Assembly (NCBI RefSeq): GCF_051020975.1
Contig: NW_027478166.1
Location: 5,457,501 to 5,521,500 of the forward strand
Direction of reading: 5' to 3'
DNA length: 64,000 nucleotides
From: Osmia lignaria lignaria
Taxonomy: Eukaryota > Arthropoda > Insecta > Hymenoptera > Megachilidae
In this document: in pieces, positions 36,702-46,488 of the stretch
Position numbering within the stretch: the first letter of the stretch is position 1
Layout of the letters: every line of letters begins with the position of its first letter
The notes under the pieces: generated by a model
What the model was told of the DNA's origin: nothing
Databases searched by the model: none
The model's input: only the letters and a program-made list of their open reading frames with translations
Program-made: the position numbers and the translations under genes

Positions 36702-36777
36702 GTCAGGCCCCTTCCCTTGAGATAAATCTGCAAATATCTCGGAAACGAAGAGAGCTATGGCAAAATGTTAAGAGACC

Positions 36778-36834
36778 TTTTTTGTAGAGAATTATGTTTC
36801 CTACAATTCATGTTCTATGATATTTTTTGATCAG
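36778..36834. other. T-tract rich junction between monomers with TGATCA palindrome (representative)
   Basis: The end of each monomer is AT-rich, with T6 tracts at consensus 272-277 and 317-322 (here 36778-36783 and 36823-36828). The second runs straight into TGATCA across the monomer boundary at 36829. A-type neighbours usually have CCTACTTTTTATG between the tracts and B-type neighbours CCTACAATTTATG. Such tracts often bend DNA or position nucleosomes; that function is not shown here. Confidence 0.6.
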
Positions 36835-36845
36835 AAGCGTAGTTT

Positions 36846-36865
36846 TCGAGATATATCGAGATATT
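36846..36865. repeat. Inverted-orientation decamer pair TCGAGATATA/TCGAGATATT in B-type monomers (representative)
   Basis: In B-type monomers two decamers, TCGAGATATA and TCGAGATATT, abut (here 36846-36855 and 36856-36865). The second contains the reverse complement of most of AAATATCTCG. A-type monomers carry TCAAGATATT in the second position and have a CTCGAG (XhoI-type) site just before, which B-types lack. This segment is the simplest A/B discriminator. Confidence 0.75.
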
Positions 36866-39082
36866 TAAAAGTTCCGAAGCCGCACCAACATAATAGAGAT
36901 ACAGAAACACCGTGGCCCCTTTCTTTGAGATAACTCTGCACTATTGCGAGCTGCAAATGCCACTTCCAGCTTAGCTGTGCAGAAGAAGAACAACAAGAAG
37001 CAGAAATATCTCGAAATATGTCCGTTAGGCCCCTTCCCTTGAGATAAATCTGCAAATATCTCGGAAACGAAGCGAGATATGGCAAAATGTTAAGAGACCT
37101 TTTTTGTAGAGAATTAAGTTTGCTACTTTTTGTGTTCTATGATATTTTTTGAGCAGATGCGTAGTTCTCGAGATATATCAAGATATTTAAAAGTTCCGAT
37201 GCCGCACCAACATAATAGAGATACAGAAACACCGTGGCCCCTCTCTTTGAGATAACTCTGCACTATTGCGAGCTGGAAATGCCACTTCCAGTTTAGCTGT
37301 GCAGAAGAAGAACAACAAGAAGAAGAAATATCTCGAAATATGTCCGTTAGGCCCCTTCCCTTGAGATATATGTGCAAATATCTCGGAAACGAAGCGAGCT
37401 ATGGCAAAATGTTAAGAGACCTTTTTTGTAGAGAATTATGTTTCCTACAATTCATGTTCTATGATATTTTTTGATCAGAAGCGTAGTTTTCGAGATATAT
37501 CGAGATATTTAAAAGTTCCGAAGCCGCACCAACATAATAGAGATACAGAAACACCGTGGCCCCTTTCTTTGAGATAACTCTGCACTATTGCGAGCTGCAA
37601 ATGCCACTTCCAGCTTAGCTGTGCAGAAGAAGAACAACAAGAAGCAGAAATATCTCGAAATATGTCCGTTAGGCCCCTTCCCTTGAGATAAATCTGCAAA
37701 TATCTCGGAAACGAAGCGAGATATGGCAAAATGTTAAGAGACCTTTTTTGTAGAGAATTAAGTTTCCTACTTTTTGTGTTCTACGATATTTTTTGAGCAG
37801 ATGCGTAGTTCTCGAGATATATCAAGATATTTAAAAGTTCCGATGCCGCACCAACATAATAGAGATACAGAAACACCGTGGCCCCTCTCTTTGAGATAAC
37901 TCTGCACTATTGCGAGCTGGAAATGCCACTTCCAGTTTAGCTGTGCAGAAGAAGAACAACAAGAAGAAGAAATATCTCGAAATATGTCCGTTAGGCCCCT
38001 TCCCTTGAGATATATGTGCAAATATCTCGGAAACGAAGCGAGCTATGGCAAAATGTTAAGAGACCTTTTTTGTAGAGAATTAAGTTTCCTACTTTTTATG
38101 TTCTATGATATTTTTTGATCAGATGCGTAGTTCTCGAAATATATCAAGATATTTAAAAGTTCCGAAGCCGCACCAACATAATAGAGATACAGAAACACCG
38201 TGGCCCCTTTCATTGAGATAACTCTGCACTATTGCGAGCTGCAAATGCCACTTCCAGCGTAGCTGTGCAGAAGAAGAACAACAAGAAGAAGAAATATCTC
38301 GAAATATGTCCGTCAGGCCCCTTCCCTTGAGATAAATCTGGAAATATCTCGGAAACGAAGAGAGCTATGGCAAAATGTTAAGAGACCTTTTTGGTAGAGA
38401 ATTAAGTTTCCTACTTTTTATGTTCTATGATATTTTTTGATCAGATGCGTAGTTCTCGAGATATATCAAGATATTTAAAAGTTCCGAAGCCGCACCAACA
38501 TAATAGAGATACAGAAACACCGTGGCCCCTTTCTTTGAGAAAACTCTGCACTATTGCGAGCTGTAAATGCCACTTCCAGCTTAGCTGTGCAGAAGAAGAA
38601 CAACAAGAAGAAGAAATATCTCGAAATATGTCGGTCAGGCCCCTTCCCTTGAGATATATCTGCAAATATCTCGGAAACGAAGCGAGCTATGGCAAAATGT
38701 TAAGAGACCTTTTTTGTAGAGAATTATGTTTCCTACAATTTATGTTCTATGATATTTTTTGATCAGAAGCGTAGTTTTCGAGATATATCGAGATATTTAA
38801 AAGTTCCGATGCCGCACCAACATAATAGAGATACAGAAACACCGTGGCCCCTTTCTTTGAGATAACTCTGCACTAGTGCGAGCCGCAAATGCCACTTCCA
38901 GCTTAGCTGTGCAGAAGAAGAACAACAAGAAGAAGAAATATCTCGAAATATGTCCGTCAGGCCCCTTCCCTTGAGATAAATCTGCAAATATCTCGGAAAC
39001 GAAGCGAGCTATGGCAAAATGTTGAGAGACCTTTTTTGTAGAGAATTATGTTTCCTACAATTTATGTTCTATGATATTTTTT

Positions 39083-41336
39083 GATCAGAAGCGTAGTTTT
39101 CGAGATATATCGAGATATTTAAAAGTTCCGAAGCCGCAGCAACATAATAGAGATACAGAAACACCGTGGCCCCTTTCTTTGAGATAACTCTGCACTAGTG
39201 CGAGCCGCAAATGCCACTTCCAGCTTAGCTGTGCAGAAGAAGAACAACAAGAAGAAGAAATGTCTCGAAATATGTCCGTCAGGCCCCTTCCCTTGAGATA
39301 AATCTGCAAATATCTCGGAAACGAAGCGAGCTATGGCAAAATGTTAAGAGACCTTTTTTGTAGAGAATTAAGTTTCCTACTTTTTATGTTCTATGATATT
39401 TTTTGATCAGATGCGCAGTTCTCGAGATATATCAAGATATTTAAAAGTTCCGAAGCCGCACCAACATAATAGAGATACAGAAACACCGTGGCCCCTTTCT
39501 TTGAGATAACTCTGCACTATTGCGAGCTGCAAATGCCACTTCCAGCTTAGCTGTGCAGAAGAAGAACAACAAGAAGAAGAAATATCTCGAAATATGTCCG
39601 TTAGGCCCCTTCCCTTGAGATAAATCTGCAAATATCTCGGAAACGAAGCGAGCTATGGCAAAATGTTAAGAGACCTTTTTTGTAGAGAATTATGTTTCCT
39701 ACAATTTATGTTCTATGATATTTTTTGATCAGAAGCGTAGTTTTCGAGATATATCGAGATATTTAAAAGTTCCGAAGCCGCACCAACATAATAGAGATAC
39801 AGAAACACCGTGGCCCCTTTCTTTGAGATAACTCTGCACTATTGCGAGGTGCAAATGCCACTTCCAGCTTAGCTGTGCAGAGGAAGAACAACAAGAGGAA
39901 GAAATATCTCGAAATATGTCCGTCAGGCCAGTTCCTTTGAGCTGAATCTGCAAATATCTCGGAAACGAAGCGAGCTATGGCAAAATGTTAAGAGACGTTT
40001 TTTGTAGAGAATTATGTTTCCTACAATTTATGTTCTATGATATTTTTTGATCAGAAGCGTAGTTTTCGAGATATATCGAGATATTTAAAAGTTCCGAAGC
40101 CGCACCAACATAATAGAGATACAGAAACACCGTGGCCCCTTTCTTTGAGATAACTCTGCACTAGTGCGAGCCGCAAATGCCACTTCCAGCTTAGCTGTGC
40201 AGAAGAAGAACAACAAGAAGAAGAAATATCTCGAAATATGTCCGTCAGGCCCCTTCCCTTGAGATAAATCTGCAAATATCTCGGAAACGAAGCGAGCTAT
40301 GGCAAAATGTTAAGAGACCTTTTTTGTAGAGAATTATGTTTCCTACAATTTATGTTCTATGATATTTTTTGATCAGAAGCGTAGTTTTCGAGATATATCG
40401 AGATATTTAAAAGTTCCGAAGCCGCACCAACATAATAGAGATACAGAAACACCGTGGCCCCTTTCTTTGAGATAACTCTGCACTATTGCGAGCTGTAAAT
40501 GCCACTTCCAGCTTAGCTGTGCAGAAGAAGAACAACAAGAAGAAGAAATATCTCGAAATATGTCCGTCAGGCCCCTTCCCTTGAGATATATCTGCAAATA
40601 TCTCGGAAACGAAGCGAGCTATGGCAAAATGTTAAGAGACCTTTTTTGTAGAGAATTAAGTTTCCTACTTTTTATGTTCTATGATATCTTTTGATCAGAT
40701 GCGTAGTTCTCGAGATATATCAAGATATTTAAAAGTTCCGAAGCCGCACCAACATAATAGAGATACAGAAACACCGTGGCCCCTTTCTTTGAGATAACTC
40801 TGCACTATTGCGAGGTGCAAATGCCACTTCCAGCTTAGCTGTGCAGAGGAAGAACAACAAGAGGAAGAAATATCTCGAAATATGTCCGTCAGGCCAGTTC
40901 CTTTGAGCTGAATCTGCAAATATCTCGGAAACGAAGCGAGCTATGGCAAAATGTTAAGAGACGTTTTTTGTAGAGAATTATGTTTCCTACAATTTATGTT
41001 TTATGATATTTTTTGATCAGAAGCGTAGTTTTCGAGATATATCGAGATATTTAAAAGTTCCGAAGCCGCACCAACATAATAGAGATACAGAAACACCGTG
41101 GCCCCTTTCTTTGAGATAACTCTGCACTAGTGCGAGCCGCAAATGCCACTTCCAGCTTAGCTGTGCAGAAGAAGAACAACAAGAAGAAGAAATATCTCGA
41201 AATATGTCCGTCAGGCCCCTTCCCTTGAGATAAATCTGCAAATATCTCGGAAACGAAGCGAGCTATGGCAAAATGTTAAGAGACCTTTTTTGTAGAGAAT
41301 TATGTTTCCTACAATTTATGTTCTATGATATTTTTT
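39083..41336. repeat. 7-monomer segment with a 966-bp trimer-spaced duplication
   Basis: Monomers start at 39083, 39405, 39727, 40049, 40371, 40693 and 41015. Monomers 39727 and 40693 share GCGAGGTGC, AGAGGAAG twice and TTTGAGCTGAATC. Monomers 40049 and 41015 also correspond, as do 40371 and 41337. The pair 39727/40693 differs at the front end: 39727 has a B-type start and 40693 an A-type start. So at least one of them is recombinant. Confidence 0.8.
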
Positions 41337-43590
41337 GATCAGAAGCGTAGTTTTCGAGATATATCGAGATATTTAAAAGTTCCGAAGCCGCACCAACATA
41401 ATAGAGATACAGAAACACCGTGGCCCCTTTCTTTGAGATAACTCTGCACTATTGCGAGCTGTAAATGCCACTTCCAGCTTAGCTGTGCAGAAGAAGAACA
41501 ACAAGAAGAAGAAATATCTCGAAATATGTCCGTCAGGCCCCTTCCCTTGAGATAAATGTGCAAATATCTCGGAAACGAAGCGAGCTATTGCAAAATGTTA
41601 AGAGACCTTTTTTGTAGAGAATTAAGTTTCCTACTTTTTATGCTCTATGATATTTTTTGATCAGATGCGTAGTTCTCGAGATATATCAAGATATTTAAAA
41701 GTTCCGAAGCCGCACCAACATAATAGAGATACAGAAACACCGTGGCCCCTTTGTTTGAGATAACTCTGCACTATTGCGAGCTGCAAATGCCACTTCCAGC
41801 TTAGCTGTGCAGAAGAAGAACAACAAGAAGAAGAAATATCTCGAAATATGTCCGTCAGGCCCCTTCCCTTGAGATAAATCTGCAAATATCTCGGAAACGA
41901 AGAGAGCTATGGCAAAATGTTAAGAGACCTTTTTTGTAGAGAATTATGTTTCCTACAATTCATGTTCTATGATATTTTTTGATCAGAAGCGTAGTTTTCG
42001 AGATATATCGAGATATTTAAAAGTTCCGAAGCCGCACCAACATAATAGAGATACAGAAACACCGTGGCCCCTTTCTTTGAGATAACTCTGCACTATTGCG
42101 AGCTGCAAATGCCACTTCCAGCTTAGCTGTGCAGAAGAAGAACAACAAGAAGCAGAAATATCTCGAAATATGTCCGTTAGGCCCCTTCCCTTGAGATAAA
42201 TCTGCAAATATCTCGGAAACGAAGCGAGATATGGCAAAATGTTAAGAGACCTTTTTTGTAGAGAATTAAGTTTCCTACCTTTTGTGTTCTATGATATTTT
42301 TTGAGCAGATGCGTAGTTCTCGAGATATATCAAGATATTTAAAAGTTCCGATGCCGCACCAACATAATAGAGATACAGAAACACCGTGGCCCCTCTCTTT
42401 GAGATAACTCTGCACTATTGCGAGCTGGAAATGCCACTTCCAGTTTAGCTGTGCAGAAGAAGAACAACAAGAAGAAGAAATATCTCGAAATATGTCCGTT
42501 AGGCCCCTTCCCTTGAGATATATGTGCAAATATCTCGGAAACGAAGCGAGCTATGGCAAAATGTTAAGAGACCTTTTTTGTAGAGAATTAAGTTTCCTAC
42601 TTTTTATGTTCTATGATATTTTTTGATCAGATGCGTAGTTCTCGAGATATATCAAGATATTTAAAAGTTCCGAAGCCGCACCAACATAATAGAGATACAG
42701 AAACACCGTGGCCCCTTTCATTGAGATAACTCTGCACTATTGCGAGCTGCAAATGCCACTTCCAGCGTAGCTGTGCAGAAGAAGAACAACAAGAAGAAGA
42801 AATATCTCGAAATATGTCCGTCAGGCCCCTTCCCTTGAGATAAATCTGGAAATATCTCGGAAACGAAGAGAGCTATGGCAAAATGTTAAGAGACCTTTTT
42901 GGTAGAGAATTAAGTTTCCTACTTTTTATGTTCTATGATATTTTTTGATCAGATGCGTAGTTCTCGAGATATATCAAGATATTTAAAAGTTCCGAAGCCG
43001 CACTAACATAATAGAGATACAGAAACACCGTGGCCCCTTTCTTTGAGATAACTCTGCACTATTGCGAGCTGTAAATGCCACTTCCAGCTTAGCTGTGCAG
43101 AAGAAGAACAACAAGAAGAAGAAATATCTCGAAATATGTCCGTCAGGCCCCTTCCCTTGAGATATATCTGCAAATATCTCGGAAACGAAGCGAGCTATGG
43201 CAAAATGTTAAGAGACCTTTTTTGTAGAGAATTATGTTTCCTACAATTTATGTTCTATGATATTTTTTGATCAGAAGCGTAGTTTTCGAGATATATCGAG
43301 ATATTTAAAAGTTCCGATGCCGCACCAACATAATAGAGATACAGAAACACCGTGGCCCCTTTCTTTGAGATAACTCTGCACTAGTGCGAGCCGCAAATGC
43401 CACTTCCAGCTTAGCTGTGCAGAAGAAGAACAACAAGAAGAAGAAATGTCTCGAAATATGTCCGTCAGGCCCCTTCCCTTGAGATAAATCTGCAAATATC
43501 TCGGAAACGAAGCGAGCTATGGCAAAATGTTAAGAGACCTTTTTTGTAGAGAATTAAGTTTCCTACTTTTTATGTTCTATGATATTTTTT
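41337..43590. repeat. 7-monomer block, copy 2 of the 36185 block (without the dimer duplication)
   Basis: Monomers start at 41337, 41659, 41981, 42303, 42625, 42947 and 43269. Monomers 41981 and 42303 carry GAAGCAGAAA, GCGAGATATGG, TTTGAGCAGATG and CGATGCCGC, then 42625 has CAGCGTAGC and TCTGGAAATATC. The offset from 37473-39082 is 4,508 bp (14 monomers); the offset of 41659-41981 from 36507-36829 is 5,152 bp (16 monomers). The difference is the extra dimer in copy 1. Confidence 0.85.
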
Positions 43591-44878
43591 GATCAGATGC
43601 GCAGTTCTCGAGATATATCAAGATATTTAAAAGTTCCGAAGCCGCACCAACATAATAGAGATACAGAAACACCGTGGCCCCTTTCTTTGAGATAACTCTG
43701 CACTATTGCGAGCTGCAAATGCCACTTCCAGCTTAGCTGTGCAGAGGAAGAACAACAAGAAGAAGAAATATCTCGAAATATGTCCGTCAGGCCAGTTCCT
43801 TTGAGCTGAATCTGCAAATATCTCGGAAACGAAGCGAGCTATGGCAAAATGTTAAGAGACGTTTTTTGTAGAGAATTATGTTTCCTACAATTTATGTTCT
43901 ATGATATTTTTTGATCAGAAGCGTAGTTTTCGAGATATATCGAGATATTTAAAAGTTCCGAAGCCGCACCAACATAATAGAGATACAGAAACACCGTGGC
44001 CCCTTTCTTTGAGATAACTCTGCACTAGTGCGAGCCGCAAATGCCACTTCCAGCTTAGCTGTGCAGAAGAAGAACAACAAGAAGAAGAAATATCTCGAAA
44101 TATGTCCGTCAGGCCCCTTCCCTTGAGATAAATCTGCAAATATCTCGGAAACGAAGCGAGCTATGGCAAAATGTTAAGAGACCTTTTTTGTAGAGAATTA
44201 AGTTTCCTACTTTTTATGTTCTATGATATTTTTTGATCAGATGCGCAGTTCTCGAGATATATCAAGATATTTAAAAGTTCCGAAGCCGCACCAACATAAT
44301 AGAGATACAGAAACACCGTGGCCCCTTTCTTTGAGATAACTCTGCACTATTGCGAGCTGCAAATGCCACTTCCAGCTTAGCTGTGCAGAGGAAGAACAAC
44401 AAGAAGAAGAAATATCTCGAAATATGTCCGTCAGGCCAGTTCCTTTGAGCTGAATCTGCAAATATCTCGGAAACCAAGCGAGCTATGGCAAAATGTTAAG
44501 AGACGTTTTTTGTAGAGAATTATGTTTCCTACAATTTATGTTCTATGATATTTTTTGATCAGAAGCGTAGTTTTCGAGATATATCGAGATATTTAAAAGT
44601 TCCGAAGCCGCACCAACATAATAGAGATACAGAAACACCGTGGCCCCTTTCTTTGAGATAACTCTGCACTAGTGCGAGCCGCAAATGCCACTTCCAGCTT
44701 AGCTGTGCAGAAGAAGAACAACAAGAAGAAGAAATATCTCGAAATATGTCCGTCAGGCCCCTTCCCTTGAGATAAATCTGCAAATATCTCGGAAACGAAG
44801 CGAGCTATGGCAAAATGTTAAGAGACCTTTTTTGTAGAGAATTATGTTTCCTACAATTTATGTTCTATGATATTTTTT
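43591..44878. repeat. Tandem 644-bp dimer, two copies
   Basis: Monomers start at 43591, 43913, 44235 and 44557. The pair 43591+43913 is repeated as 44235+44557. The first member has GATGCGCAG, AGAGGAAG and TTTGAGCTGAATC followed by GACGTTTTTTG. The second is B-type with CTAGTGCGAGCCGC. One difference noticed is AAACCAAGCG near 44473. Confidence 0.87.
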
Positions 44879-46488
44879 GATCAGAAGCGTAGTTTTCGAG
44901 ATATATCGAGATATTTAAAAGTTCCGAAGCCGCACCAACATAATAGAGATACAGAAACACCGTGGCCCCTTTCTTTGAGATAACTCTGCACTATTGCGAG
45001 CTGTAAATGCCACTTCCAGCTTAGCTGTGCAGAAGAAGAACAACAAGAAGAAGAAATATCTCGAAATATGTCCGTCAGGCCCCTGCCCTTGAGATATATC
45101 TGCAAATATCTCGGAAACGAAGCGAGCTATGGCAAAATGTTAAGAGACCTTTTTTGTAGAGAATTATGTTTCCTACAATTTATGTTCTATGATATTTTTT
45201 GATCAGAAGCGTAGTTTTCGGGATATATCGAGATATTGAAAAGTTCCGAAGCCGCACCAACATAATAGAGATACAGAAACACCGTGGCCCCTTTCTTTGA
45301 GATAACTCTGCAATAGTGCGAGCCGCAAATGCCACTTCCAGCTTAGCTGTGCAGAAGAAGAACAACAAGAAGAAGAAATATCTCGAAATATGTCCGTCAT
45401 GCCCCTTCCCTTGAGATAAATCTGCAAATATCTCGGAAACGAAGCGAGCTATGGCAAAATGTTAAGAGACCTTTTTTGTAGAGAATTATGTTTCCTACAA
45501 TTTATGTTCTATGATATTTTTTGATCAGAAGCGTAGTTTTCGGGATATATCGAGATATTGAAAAGTTCCGAAGCCGCACCAACATAATAGAGATACAGAA
45601 ACACCGTGGCCCCTTTCTTTGAGATAACTCTGCAATAGTGCGAGCCGCAAATGCCACTTCCAGCTTAGCTGTGCAGAAGAAGAACAACAAGAAGAAGAAA
45701 TATCTCGAAATATGCCCGTCAGGCCCCTTCCCTTGAGATAAATCTGCAAATATCTCGGAAACGAAGCGAGATATGGCAAAATGTTAAGAGACCTTTTTTG
45801 TAGAGAATTAAGTTTCCTACTTTTTATGTTCTATGATATTTTTTGAGCAGATGCGTAGTTCTCGAGATATATCAAGATATTTAAAAGTTCCGATGCCGCA
45901 CCAACATAATAGAGATACAGAAACACCGTGGCCCCTCTCTTTGAGATAACTCCGCACTATTGCGAGCTGGAAATGCCACTTCCAGTTTAGCTGTGCAGAA
46001 GAAGAACAACAAGAAGAAGAAATATCTCGAAATATGTCCGTTAGGCCCCTTCCCTTGAGATATATGTGCAAATATCTCGGAAACGAAGCGAGCTATGGCA
46101 AAATGTTAAGAGACCTTTTTTGTAGAGAATTAAGTTTCCTACTTTTTATGTTCTATGATATTTTTTGATCAGATGCGTAGTTCTCGAGATATATCAAGAT
46201 ATTTAAAAGTTCCGAAGCCGCACCAACATAATAAAGATACAGAAACACCGTGGCCCCTTTCATTGAGATAACTCTGCACTATTGCGAGCTGCAAATGCCA
46301 CTTCCAGCGTAGCTGTGCAGAAGAAGAACAACAAGAAGAAGAAATATCTCGAAATATGTCCGTCAGGCCCCTTCCCTTGAGATAAATCTGGAAATATCTC
46401 GGAAACGAAGCGAGCTATGGCAAAATGTTAAGAGACCTTTTTTGTAGAGAATTAAGTTTCCTACTTTTTATGTTCTATGATATTTTTT
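44879..46488. repeat. 5-monomer segment with a tandem single-monomer duplication
   Basis: Monomers start at 44879, 45201, 45523, 45845 and 46167. Monomers 45201 and 45523 are a near-identical pair marked by CGGGATATATC, GATATTGAAAAG and TGCAATAGTG, so a single monomer was duplicated. Monomers 45845 and 46167 are a third, partial copy of the pair at 37795/42303 (TTTGAGCAGATG, CGATGCCGC) and its follower (CAGCGTAGC, TCTGGAAATATC). Confidence 0.85.

Larger units (their letters stand above)
36592..36732. repeat. Internal imperfect direct duplication within the monomer (representative copy)
   Basis: Within each monomer a 27-bp segment starting GGCCCCTT and ending TCTGCA occurs twice (here 36592-36618 and 36706-36732, consensus positions 86-112 and 200-226). 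24 of 27 bases are identical. Similarity continues downstream: GCGAGCT followed shortly by GCAAATG or GCAAAATG occurs at consensus 118 and 244. It also continues weakly upstream. The 322-bp unit therefore probably contains an old duplication of roughly 106-126 bp. The segment is present in every complete monomer I examined, so only one is listed. Confidence 0.8.
36185..39082. repeat. 9-monomer block containing a tandem 644-bp dimer, copy 1
   Basis: Monomers start at 36185, 36507, 36829, 37151, 37473, 37795, 38117, 38439 and 38761. The pair 36829+37151 is duplicated as 37473+37795: the first has GAAGCAGAAA and GCGAGATATGG, the second has TTTGAGCAGATG (GATC lost), CGATGCCGC and ATATGTGC. The later monomers have CAGCGTAGC and TCTGGAAATATC (38117), AGAAAACTCTG (38439) and CGATGCCGC (38761). 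The block recurs at 41337 without the extra dimer. Confidence 0.85.

Noticed and set aside
36738..36760. A possible CENP-B box, from CTTCGTTTCCGAG on the minus strand
   Set aside because: Only the TTCG start fits the essential pattern NTTCGNNNNANNCGGGN. The required A and the CGGG are absent, so there is no box by this definition.
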